35,212 nucleotides of DNA. Origin: Nitrososphaerota archaeon (lineage in GTDB: Archaea > Iainarchaeota > Iainarchaeia > Iainarchaeales > VGJJ01). Below are positions 1 to 7,620 of the stretch, in pieces; the first letter of the stretch is position 1; each line of letters begins with the position of its first letter. The notes beneath the pieces were generated by a model. The model worked only from the letters and a program-made list of their open reading frames with translations. It had not been told where the DNA came from and ran no database searches. The stretch is taken from positions 1 through 35,212 of the forward strand of contig JAGVNS010000158.1 of the NCBI GenBank assembly GCA_020053155.1, in the 5' to 3' direction. Both the position numbers and the translations under genes were made by a program.

Positions 1-496
1 ATTGGATGTCCCTTCGAAAGGGTCGTTCTCCCGTAAATAAAATTTTTCCGTTCTCGCGGTAAATCAATCCCTTTATTTTCCCAAAAGGTTTGCCCTGACA
101 CAACTCAAGAAGGGTTTCTTCCCCCTCCTTCACGATTCCAAAATCAATGGAGGGACATTCCTCCAATACTTTTTCTTTTTCAGTTGAAATGTGCGCCGCC
201 CCTATCGCAATGGGAATGGATGGGAATGCGTTTTTGAGTTTGTTTATGAGGGCGTAACTGTCTTTGTACCGGTAGCTCTTCATGGCAATCCCGAGAAGGT
301 CGGGTTGGTAGGTTTTTATCTTTCGCACCAAATCGTCGAACGAGTATCCTAGACCCATGTCTAGTGTATCATAGTCAACCCCATTCGTGTGCAGGTATTC
401 CGCGATGTATCCCAATGCTAAATCTGGAACATCCCCCGGACGGTATGCGCTTTTGTAATAGGCGACGGGAATCAGCAATACTTTCTGGAAGCGCAT
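1..496 (-). CDS. B12-binding-domain radical SAM protein, N-terminal part (cut by window edge)
   Basis: I translated this from the ATG at 496; the frame is open to base 1, giving 165 residues without a stop. The N-terminus (MRFQKVLLIPVAYY) followed by LALGYIAEYL, GIAMKSYRYKDSY, IAIGAAHIS and VKEGEETLLEL follows the order of the cobalamin-binding Rossmann domain found in front of radical SAM domains (BchE/P-methylase-like architecture). The Cys cluster that would prove the radical SAM half lies outside the window, so the full assignment is inferred. The gene is last seen in a leftward operon with three glycosyltransferases. A GGAGG (505-509) sits 8 nt before the start and the upstream stop is 3 bp away, so translation is probably coupled. 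The C-terminus is missing only because of the window edge. Confidence 0.75.
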   Translation of the reverse strand, partial: MRFQKVLLIPVAYYKSAYRPGDVPDLALGYIAEYLHTNGVDYDTLDMGLGYSFDDLVRKIKTYQPDLLGIAMKSYRYKDSYALINKLKNAFPSIPIAIGAAHISTEKEKVLEECPSIDFGIVKEGEETLLELCQGKPFGKIKGLIYRENGKILFTGERPFRRDIQ

Positions 497-499
497 TGA

Positions 500-1621
500 T
501 TATTCCTCCGGCGTTTTCCTTATAATATCTGTCCCTTTTCCTGCTTTCTGTGGTACGGGAGAGGGGATAACTCCTTCGAGAAAATGGGGGCGGTTCCACT
601 GATGATGAACCTGTTTTCCCTTTTGGGCGCGTTGAGTTGTTTTTGAGCGAATGAGGGAGTGAAGGATGGAATTGAACCCCCCCCATGATGGGGCGGACTT
701 TCCCATGTGGGGGTTTTGCAAGAGGAATTTGGATAATTCTCCATTCTCTGGACACTTTGCCGCGACGGGAAGACCCGTTCCTGCGTAATCGAAAAGTTTG
801 ACCGGGATGCTGGTTGGCAGGTTGTCCTTCCAGGGAATAACTCCCACGTCCGCTCCTGAAAGATAGCGGGACATTTCAGTGAGGGGAACGTTTTCAACGA
901 TACGGTAATGGAATCCTTTTTCGTTGATTGCTTCTTCTATCTCTTTTTTTGAACGCTGGTCTGCGTCTGAGTTGTCCGTTGAAAAAATAAATACCAGGAA
1001 GCAGCGCGATGCTTTTTTATCGAGCGCGTGGATAAAACCCATGACATCTTCGTCCCCCACACCACCCGCATACGCAATCACGCAGTCCGCTTCCTTTACT
1101 CCCCACTCTTTTCGCATGCGTTGACGGAGAATGCGATCATACGTCAAGCGGGGGTCGGTTCCATTTGGAACCAGCACCGTTTTTTTGGGGGAAAGGGAAT
1201 ACCTCTCCATCGCTTCTTTCCGGTCGCTTTCCGTGAGAAACCAGAGGGTGTGCGCCCCGGAATAAATGATGCGCCGCAATTGCAGAAACATTTTTTCTTT
1301 CAATGAATGGTGTGCGCGTTTTAATATTTCCATGGCGCGCCCATCTTCCTTAGCGTCTAAAATGAATTGCGCACCTGCGAGGCGGGAGCCTAGCATCACC
1401 CAAAGTAGGGGAGGGAGGGGGGGAGACGTTCCCATGACAATGGTGGGTTTTTCTCTGAAAATGCTCCAGGAGAGGGAGAGACCCGAACCATTTTGGGGGG
1501 AGAGGAGAGTGGTGTAGTACCCCTTTTGGGAGAATGCCTTTTCAATGGCGTACACGCGCATTCCCGCGGCCCCGGGTTTTTGGGGAAGGTAGGGTGTGTA
1601 GAGGATTGCGGTTGGTTTCAT
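500..1621 (-). CDS. GT4-type glycosyltransferase
   Basis: A 373-residue cytoplasmic or membrane-peripheral glycosyltransferase, probably acting in surface glycan assembly. The N-terminal half starts with MKPTAILYTPYLPQKPGAAG, typical of a GT-B fold donor/acceptor lobe. VPNGTD lies near residue 152 and LFDYAGTGLPVA near 273-287 in the C-terminal nucleotide-sugar lobe, where GT4 enzymes carry the conserved E/P-rich loop. I chose the ATG at 1621 because it forms an ATGA overlap with the upstream gene; a start at 1735 would add 38 basic, low-complexity residues and overlap that gene. The classical second Glu of the EX7E motif is not obvious; the segment reads IPVKLFDYAGTG. That resembles WbuB-like GT4 enzymes. 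Donor and acceptor cannot be read from sequence. Confidence 0.85.
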   Translation of the reverse strand: MKPTAILYTPYLPQKPGAAGMRVYAIEKAFSQKGYYTTLLSPQNGSGLSLSWSIFREKPTIVMGTSPPLPPLLWVMLGSRLAGAQFILDAKEDGRAMEILKRAHHSLKEKMFLQLRRIIYSGAHTLWFLTESDRKEAMERYSLSPKKTVLVPNGTDPRLTYDRILRQRMRKEWGVKEADCVIAYAGGVGDEDVMGFIHALDKKASRCFLVFIFSTDNSDADQRSKKEIEEAINEKGFHYRIVENVPLTEMSRYLSGADVGVIPWKDNLPTSIPVKLFDYAGTGLPVAAKCPENGELSKFLLQNPHMGKSAPSWGGFNSILHSLIRSKTTQRAQKGKQVHHQWNRPHFLEGVIPSPVPQKAGKGTDIIRKTPEE

Positions 1622-2661
1622 GCGTTGGTGTCCCCTGCAAGCTGGTTTATGTTTTCTCTTATTTTTTGGGTGAATGTGTGTATTGAAAAACGTTTTTTTA
1701 TTTCGTGCAGGGTTTTCTTTCCTGGGCGTTCCCATTCCTCCATCAACGCTTTTTCAAAATTAAGGGGGTTGTGGGGAATGAGTGTTATTCCTTTTTCGTT
1801 GAAGTCATGAAATATGCCCACCCGCGATGTGATGACGGGGCAGCCGCTGGCCAATGCTTCCAATGGAACAAACCCAAATCCCTCATAGCGGGAAGGAAAA
1901 ACAAGCACGTCCGCTGCCCGATAAAAATCAGCCAGTTTTTCAGGAGGTTGGGGGGGGTGCATGACCGTGTTTTCATTTTCATTGGGTAGGAACGGGGTGC
2001 ACACGCAATGGAATCTGGTTTCATGCATCCGGGAAGAGAGGTATTGAATAATGTAAAAACCCTTTGAATGCGTGGGGTTGCCCACAAACAAAACGATTTT
2101 TTCTCCCAAACCCATTCCACATCTTTTTCGTGCCTTTTCTTTGTTTCCAGGATGGAATACGCGGGTGTCGATGGGCAGTTCAACCACGTGGGGGTTTACT
2201 CCATAAAAATGGCGGGCATCCTTTTGGGTGAAGGGTGAGTTGGCTAAAACCCTTTTCCCATTCTGCGCGCTTTTTTTTTCGTAATGCGAAAAGACGTGGC
2301 GCATGCGCCAGTAAATGGGGTCCCATTTGGAATAACCGGCTTCGGCCAGACCGGCATACGTTCCATGGAGAAAAGAAATGAGGGGAATGCCCGTCTTTGT
2401 CGGTTCCATGGCCCACCCGTGCATTCCATTGGCGATGATGAACGGGGGTTTTGTGGGCAGGGAAGAAACGTATCGCGCGAGGTTTTTTCCATGCTCTATC
2501 TCGGAGAGGTAGGGTAGTCCTTTTTGGTCGAAACCATTTTTGTTGAGCGTCTCTTTTCCCACGATTTGAATTTCAGGAATGGCTTTTTTGATGGCGCGAG
2601 AAAAAACTTCCACCCCCCCCGGAATGGAATGTTCAGTAAGCGTGAGCAGGAGCGGGTTCAT
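1618..2661 (-). CDS. GT4-type glycosyltransferase
   Basis: A 347-residue GT-B glycosyltransferase. PGGVEVFSRAI near the N-terminus is the usual GT4 glycine loop. LFVGNPTHSKG (about 191-201) begins the second Rossmann lobe. EGFGFVPLE gives the EX7E pair at Glu260 and Glu268, followed by ALASGCPVI, a strong GT4 signature. The start at 2661 overlaps the upstream stop as ATGA and has a GGAGGG site 8 nt away (2670-2675). The alternative ATG at 2685 lies deeper in the upstream gene and lacks such a site. It sits between a membrane GT and another GT4, so it probably adds a sugar to the same lipid-linked glycan. An 8-C tract (about 2612-2619 on the + strand) encodes the glycine loop. Confidence 0.9.
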   Translation of the reverse strand: MNPLLLTLTEHSIPGGVEVFSRAIKKAIPEIQIVGKETLNKNGFDQKGLPYLSEIEHGKNLARYVSSLPTKPPFIIANGMHGWAMEPTKTGIPLISFLHGTYAGLAEAGYSKWDPIYWRMRHVFSHYEKKSAQNGKRVLANSPFTQKDARHFYGVNPHVVELPIDTRVFHPGNKEKARKRCGMGLGEKIVLFVGNPTHSKGFYIIQYLSSRMHETRFHCVCTPFLPNENENTVMHPPQPPEKLADFYRAADVLVFPSRYEGFGFVPLEALASGCPVITSRVGIFHDFNEKGITLIPHNPLNFEKALMEEWERPGKKTLHEIKKRFSIHTFTQKIRENINQLAGDTNA

Positions 2662-4157
2662 TTTCCAATCCCTCCTTTTTTCCATATAGTGAGATTAAAA
2701 CCATCGGAATGTGTCGTTAATTTTTGAAGCTCCGGTGAGTGAGCCGTAATGAACTCCTTGATTATTTTTCGTTCCCCATCAATGATGTCCTGGCGTTTTC
2801 CATCCTTGTCTTGCTGAGTCGCATACGAAACATCAATCACGTAATATTCACTTTCAAGAATGGATGGGGGGGTTTGGTCAACCTTGTAGTAATGCTTTGC
2901 CCCAAAGACCGGGGATAGGAAATAAATGCAGTCGTCCGCACTCCCTATTACGGTGGCGTTTGGGGGAATGGTGTTTTGGATAATGGATGAAATTTCCTGC
3001 CGGGGCTCCGCCAGCTCGTAATGGGAGGCATTGAGGAAAAACAATCCCATTCCCGCGAGTAGGAGGAAGGCAATGAGTGCAACTTTTGGAGGAATTTTTG
3101 AAAAAGAGGAATGAGAACGGAATTGGGCAATCCAAGCGTGATAAAGAGAGAGAGAGGGAATGAGGAGCATTCCCGCAAGGGGAAGGAAATACCGCAGACG
3201 CGCCGTGAACGTGAGGGGGAGCGAAAATGGCAGGTCCCAGAAATTGGTGAAATGCGAGAAGAAGAAAACGTATCCCGCGAACAGGGCGGCAAACAAGGGC
3301 CATTCTTTCCGTTGTTCCAACCTGAAAATAGCGCCCACTGAAAAAGGAACAGCGATGAAGAGGAGAAGAATGTAGGTCAGGGCATTTTTAACGAAATATG
3401 GATTCAACTGCTGTCCTATCTGCTCCCCCACACTTCCATAGCCGGTGGAGAGAGCCCCCCCATAGTTGATAGTGTTGAATCCAAAAAAAAGAAGCGCGGG
3501 AATCAACCCCCCCAAAATGAGTGGAAGAATTTTGGGTCGCTCCTTCACCAACGCTTGGACCAAAAAAGCCGCCGGTCCGATAATGGCATCCACGCGGAAA
3601 AAGACCGACAATCCAAGCAAGAGGCCCGCTCCAAGGGTTGAACGGAAACCCTTTTTCATCCACAAATAATAAGCCCCTAAAAATAGAGTGAGTACGCTCA
3701 ATTCAGGGAAAAGGGTGCGCGCTTCCCATGCGGCAGCGGGGAAAAAAAGGTAGAGCAGGGAATAGTTTACCGGGACGTTTTTTTCCTTGAGAATGAAATA
3801 AATCAGGATAAGATTGAGCAGGTGGAGCAGGAGACCGGACGCAAACGAAAAAGAGAAAGGGAGAAAGGTGAATGGAATCAAGAGGAGTGAACGTCCAATG
3901 GAATAACTGGAAATGGATTTTGGCTGTGTAAGAGGGGTCATGACCCCCCCGCAATACAACGAAGGGTTTTCCGCTACTATCGTGCCTCCCTGCACCAAAA
4001 GGTGGGCGTTTTTCAGGTATTCGTGCTCATCAATGGAGACGTAGGAGGGGGGGTAATACACCCCAAAGAGAATTACGAAAAGGACAACTCCCGCCAAAAA
4101 GAACGGATTTTTTTTGGCCCATTCCATTGCCTGAATGAAATGCTTTTTGGCTGCCAT
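2658..4157 (-). CDS. Polytopic GT-C glycosyltransferase (GT39/ArnT-like)
   Basis: A 499-residue integral membrane protein with many hydrophobic segments. The first spans about residues 18-35 and is followed by an exported loop with Asp43-Glu44 (SIDEHEYLK), the acidic pair that GT-C enzymes of the PMT/ArnT class place after their first membrane span. It ends in a soluble domain (about residues 390-499) with VIGSADDCIYFLSP. Known members transfer sugars from polyprenyl-phosphate donors on the outer face of the membrane; that role is inferred here. It heads the leftward operon, has a TATA-like box 24-31 nt before its ATG and shows no ribosome site, fitting a leaderless message. It could also be a membrane protein of the same fold with a different acceptor. 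Confidence 0.8.
   Translation of the reverse strand: MAAKKHFIQAMEWAKKNPFFLAGVVLFVILFGVYYPPSYVSIDEHEYLKNAHLLVQGGTIVAENPSLYCGGVMTPLTQPKSISSYSIGRSLLLIPFTFLPFSFSFASGLLLHLLNLILIYFILKEKNVPVNYSLLYLFFPAAAWEARTLFPELSVLTLFLGAYYLWMKKGFRSTLGAGLLLGLSVFFRVDAIIGPAAFLVQALVKERPKILPLILGGLIPALLFFGFNTINYGGALSTGYGSVGEQIGQQLNPYFVKNALTYILLLFIAVPFSVGAIFRLEQRKEWPLFAALFAGYVFFFSHFTNFWDLPFSLPLTFTARLRYFLPLAGMLLIPSLSLYHAWIAQFRSHSSFSKIPPKVALIAFLLLAGMGLFFLNASHYELAEPRQEISSIIQNTIPPNATVIGSADDCIYFLSPVFGAKHYYKVDQTPPSILESEYYVIDVSYATQQDKDGKRQDIIDGERKIIKEFITAHSPELQKLTTHSDGFNLTIWKKGGIGK
2670..2675 (-). promoter_or_regulatory. Shine-Dalgarno site deciding the 2661 start
   Basis: GGAGGG on the minus strand, 8 nt before the ATG at 2661 and inside the 3' end of the upstream gene. 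It supports the shorter glycosyltransferase start over the ATG at 2685. Confidence 0.7.
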
Positions 4158-4180
4158 ACTGAATCGCGGGAGTATGTTTG

Positions 4181-4188
4181 TTTAAATA
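4181..4188 (-). promoter_or_regulatory. TATA-like box for the leftward glycan operon
   Basis: TATTTAAA on the minus strand, centred about 28 nt before the ATG at 4157. This is the spacing expected if transcription starts at or next to the start codon. The rightward gene at 4254 shares this intergenic region but uses an AAAGGTGAT ribosome site close to its start. Confidence 0.6.
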
Positions 4189-4253
4189 AGTAGGGGGGCT
4201 GAGAATAGTCACCCAGCCCATGACCGGGTTGTACAATCATCAAAAGGTGATTC

Positions 4254-5141
4254 ATGCCTTTCTCAAACGATAAAACAGATTTTGTGAGTGTACTCATTCC
4301 CGCGTACAATGAAGCGGACTCCATCGCCGAAACCATTCGGCGCGTCGAGAGTGTGCTGAAAAAAAATAGCGTGCGGGGAGAAATAATCGTTATCAATGAT
4401 GGGAGCTGCGATGGAACGCCAGAAAAAGTGGAAAAAATGCGTGGAGTCATTCTGTTGTCCCACCCTGCCAATCGGGGATATGGGGCCAGCCTCAAAACGG
4501 GTTTGCGCGCTGCCAAAGGAAACTGGATTTTCATCACGGATGCAGATGGAACGTACCCCATTGAGGACTTTCAATCCCTGTGGGAAAAAAGGGCCCATTT
4601 CGACATGGTAGTAGGGGCGAGGAATCCCACCAGCCAGCACATTGCATGGATACGTAAGCCGGGAAAAATACTGTTATCCCTCATTGCTAATTATTTGGTA
4701 GGACGGAACATTCCCGACTTGAATTCGGGAATGCGGCTGTTCCGGAAGGATTTAGCCATGGAATTCTATCATTTGTACCCGCAGGGATTTTCATTCACCA
4801 TCACCATTACCCTGGCTTCGTTCGTAAACCATTATGCCGTGAAATACATTCCCATCGCGTACGCTGAGCGCGCCGGAAAATCAAAGATGAACGTGGTACG
4901 GGATGGACTTAATTTTATTTCCCTTATCTTTCGCGTCGTAACGTATTTCAATCCCGGTAAACTGCTCGTGCCGGTGGGAACCCTGCTCATACTCCTGGGT
5001 TTGCTCGTGGCGTATTACAGCACGTATTACTTGGGACAGTTCATGGATGCTACCACCGTTCTCCTCCTCCTCGCTGGATTTCAAGTTTACTTATTTGCAT
5101 TCATCGCCCAGCTCTGGGTCAAAACGAGGGCGTTGCGATGA
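4254..5141 (+). CDS. GT2 glycosyltransferase, dolichyl-phosphate-sugar synthase-like with C-terminal membrane anchor
   Basis: A 295-residue GT-A enzyme. VLIPAYNEADSIAETI (13-28), VINDGSCDGT (about 46-55) and TDADGTYP with Asp96 and Asp98 form the nucleotide and metal-binding signature of dolichol-phosphate mannose/glucose synthases. DLNSGMRLFR (155-164) is the usual acceptor-side motif. Two hydrophobic segments (about 236-257 and 268-288) anchor it to the membrane. It likely loads a sugar onto a polyprenyl phosphate to feed the GT-C enzymes nearby. The start has an archaeal AGGTGAT ribosome site at about 4241-4250. The stop overlaps the next gene by ATGA. Sugar specificity is unknown. Confidence 0.9.
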   Translation: MPFSNDKTDFVSVLIPAYNEADSIAETIRRVESVLKKNSVRGEIIVINDGSCDGTPEKVEKMRGVILLSHPANRGYGASLKTGLRAAKGNWIFITDADGTYPIEDFQSLWEKRAHFDMVVGARNPTSQHIAWIRKPGKILLSLIANYLVGRNIPDLNSGMRLFRKDLAMEFYHLYPQGFSFTITITLASFVNHYAVKYIPIAYAERAGKSKMNVVRDGLNFISLIFRVVTYFNPGKLLVPVGTLLILLGLLVAYYSTYYLGQFMDATTVLLLLAGFQVYLFAFIAQLWVKTRALR

Positions 5142-6883
5142 AACAACACAAATCCATTGGCGCGGCGGACGCCTACCGAAAGGAAGCACTCGAACAGATT
5201 CCTCGGCTCTTAAGTCTCATGGACCGCAATCCCTTTTCCCCCACATATGGGTGTGCGGACCGCACGTATTGGTTGGACAAAGCCATTGATTTTCCAAGCT
5301 CCATCATGCAATACAGCGTCCACTCCCTCGCATTGGTGTATGCGCATGATTTTCAGGGGAACGACTACTATCACCAACCCAAAATAAGGGAATGGATACT
5401 GGCTTCCATTTCATTTTGGGAGAAGATTCAGAAGAATGATGGAAGCTTTGACGAATTTTACCCCAATGAAAGGGGGTGGGCGGGTCCCACCGGATTTTTG
5501 CTGTATGCCATGCTCTCTGCGCATGAATTACTGGGGAATGAATTTCCCTCTGAACGAAAAGAATCGTTTTTCAACGCGTGCAGAAAGGCCGCGTTGTATT
5601 TGGCGAAGTATGATGAACATGGAATTCTGGCCAACCACCACGCCATGGCCCTGCTTCCCATATATTATGCGTCCATTACCCTGAAAGAAGATGTCCTCCT
5701 CTACAATTTTGGGGAAAAACTGGATTACCTGCTAGGTCTCCAATCCAAGGAGGGGTGGTTCCTGGAATATGATGGAGCGGATTTGGGTTATTTGTCCGCC
5801 ACCATTTCATTTTTGACCAAACTCATCACCCTCCTGTCACGGGACGCACGACATGGGGAATGGAAAAAGAAAATAGAGGAATGCATTCCCCGCGCCATTG
5901 ATTTTGCATCCTACTTCGCCTACCCCAATGGGTATTATGCGGGAACCATGGGCAGCCGGCAGACGCTGCACTTTTACCCGCATGGTTTTGAATTATGGGG
6001 GAGAAAAAACGATAAAGCCGCAGGGGTGGCAGACTGGCTGGCAAAAGGTTTGTCGGAGGGAGCACTCGTTCCCCCGAGCATCATGCCCGACCGATACGTT
6101 GCGTACCGCGTGAACGAATTTTTGCAATCCTACCTGGATGCATTCCCGCGTAACACGGGAAAAATAGGAAGGCTTCCCTGGAAGGAAAAACCATTTATTC
6201 AATTCTTTCCAGAAGCCAAAATGGGAATTAAAAATACCCTCTCTTATTATGCGGCAATCAATCTGGCCAAGGGAGGCGTGCTCAAACTCTTTGACAAAAA
6301 ATCAGGAAAACTTTTCGCCAACGATTGCGGCGTGCTGTTGGAGGATAAAGAGGGGAACACGCTCACTTCCCAATGGATCGACCCCACATATCGCGTGGAA
6401 TTTTCCCCCGAAGGGTGCACGGTCTCTGGTCTCATGCACGTATGGGTTACGGAACTTCCTACCCCCCTCAAAATGATGGTTCTACGCTCTGCTCTCATTA
6501 CATTGGGAGAGAGCACGAGATTGGCATACAAAATAAAGGGAAAAATTAGGGAACGAATCATTCTCAAAAACAAAGCCGTACCCATTTCATTCCAGCGAAA
6601 TATCACATGGGAAAAATCCGGGTGCCACATTTCCGATCACATTGACGCGAGGGAGTATCCTTCTTCGTTTCTCCGCGGAAGGGTTGGGGATGAATTCTCC
6701 ATTCGGTACGTGCCCCAAAGCCTTTACTTTCAGGGACAGGAACTAAATGTTGAGGGAAGGTGGCTCACGCAAGGAGAAATAGAAGCGTTCAACCAAAAAA
6801 AAGAAGCAACCATTGAACAGACTATTGGGATTGGAATTCCGCACGTGACCCCAACCAAAACAAGAGGCGGGAAACGCGAATGA
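5138..6883 (+). CDS. Putative (alpha/alpha)-toroid polysaccharide-processing enzyme, heparinase II/III-like
   Basis: A 581-residue protein with no signal peptide or membrane span. The first 330 residues are helical repeats rich in Trp, Tyr and His, with NPFSPTYGCADRTYW (31-45), GPTGFLLYAMLSAHELLG, NHHAMALLPIYYA and YDGADLGYLSATISFL. The last 200 residues look beta-rich. This toroid-plus-beta-sandwich order is typical of heparinase II/III and alginate-lyase-type enzymes, and NHHAMA and the YDGADLGYL region are candidate active-site segments. I recognise the layout rather than a confirmed family. Because it is cytoplasmic and coupled by ATGA overlaps to a GT2 and a methyltransferase, it may epimerise, trim or otherwise modify a lipid-linked glycan rather than degrade an external polymer. 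Confidence 0.6.
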   Translation: MKQHKSIGAADAYRKEALEQIPRLLSLMDRNPFSPTYGCADRTYWLDKAIDFPSSIMQYSVHSLALVYAHDFQGNDYYHQPKIREWILASISFWEKIQKNDGSFDEFYPNERGWAGPTGFLLYAMLSAHELLGNEFPSERKESFFNACRKAALYLAKYDEHGILANHHAMALLPIYYASITLKEDVLLYNFGEKLDYLLGLQSKEGWFLEYDGADLGYLSATISFLTKLITLLSRDARHGEWKKKIEECIPRAIDFASYFAYPNGYYAGTMGSRQTLHFYPHGFELWGRKNDKAAGVADWLAKGLSEGALVPPSIMPDRYVAYRVNEFLQSYLDAFPRNTGKIGRLPWKEKPFIQFFPEAKMGIKNTLSYYAAINLAKGGVLKLFDKKSGKLFANDCGVLLEDKEGNTLTSQWIDPTYRVEFSPEGCTVSGLMHVWVTELPTPLKMMVLRSALITLGESTRLAYKIKGKIRERIILKNKAVPISFQRNITWEKSGCHISDHIDAREYPSSFLRGRVGDEFSIRYVPQSLYFQGQELNVEGRWLTQGEIEAFNQKKEATIEQTIGIGIPHVTPTKTRGGKRE

Positions 6884-7563
6884 AAAATGTTTCCGTTGAC
6901 CATGCAGAACAAGCCGTTTTTTGGGAAAAGAAACGAGAAAAAAGAATGCCCACTCATCCCGCAGTTGAGGCGTTTGCCAAACCCAAAGTAGAAGCGATTG
7001 CCAAAATGATAGGAGTCAATTCCCAGACTCATGTGCTTGACGTGGGGTGTGGGAATGGTTTTTTCACGCATTACTGGAAGGAAAAAACCCCCCACGTCAT
7101 CGGAATCGATTTTAGCCAGGAAATGCTGATGAAAAACCAGAACCCCCTTCGCGTTCGGGGACGCGCCGAAGCGCTACCCTTCAAGGACCAATCCTTTGAC
7201 GTAGTATTCTGTTCCAATCTCCTCCATCATGTCGAAAGACCCGTCGATGTAGTCAAGGAGATGGTGCGCGTCTCCAAGAGACACGTCGTATTGTCGGAGC
7301 CCAATGCCCGGAACCCATTCATGAATCTTTTTTCACGAATCGTAAAAGAGGAAAATGGAGCGTTGAAATTTAATCCGGGGTACCTGCAAAGCATTACCAA
7401 CAATGCAGGGTTGCGTGAATTGTATTTGGGGGAGGAAGGGAGTGTGGTTCCTAACAAAACGCCTGGGTGGGCCGTTCCCATTCTGTCTCCTTTCAACGGA
7501 CCCATGGGGGGGGGATTTTACATCGTGTATGTGGGCGACCGTCTAGATATGGTCGAATATTGA
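6880..7563 (+). CDS. Class I SAM-dependent methyltransferase
   Basis: A 227-residue Rossmann methyltransferase. VLDVGCGNG (52-60) is motif I, GID with Asp77 is the acidic ribose-binding end of strand 2, ALPFKDQSFDVVFCSNLLHHV (about 98-118) covers motifs II-III, and VVLSEPN follows. This is the UbiE/Methyltransf_11 pattern used for small molecules, sugars and quinones. It overlaps the preceding toroid gene by ATGA, so it probably methylates the same glycan or its lipid carrier. A run of nine G (7506-7514) near the 3' end encodes MGGGF. The frame is intact, but such a tract is prone to length changes. The substrate is not identifiable. Confidence 0.85.
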   Translation: MKNVSVDHAEQAVFWEKKREKRMPTHPAVEAFAKPKVEAIAKMIGVNSQTHVLDVGCGNGFFTHYWKEKTPHVIGIDFSQEMLMKNQNPLRVRGRAEALPFKDQSFDVVFCSNLLHHVERPVDVVKEMVRVSKRHVVLSEPNARNPFMNLFSRIVKEENGALKFNPGYLQSITNNAGLRELYLGEEGSVVPNKTPGWAVPILSPFNGPMGGGFYIVYVGDRLDMVEY

Positions 7564-7590
7564 GTAAATTTCCCCCTTTTGGGTGGGCGT

Positions 7591-7598
7591 TTTATTAA
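7591..7598 (+). promoter_or_regulatory. TATA-like box for the 7621 gene
   Basis: TTTATTAA centred about 26 nt before the ATG at 7621, with no ribosome site in between. It supports a leaderless start there and marks a new transcription unit inside the rightward block. Confidence 0.6.
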
Positions 7599-7620
7599 TG
7601 GTTTTTTCCCCATTCTTGGT

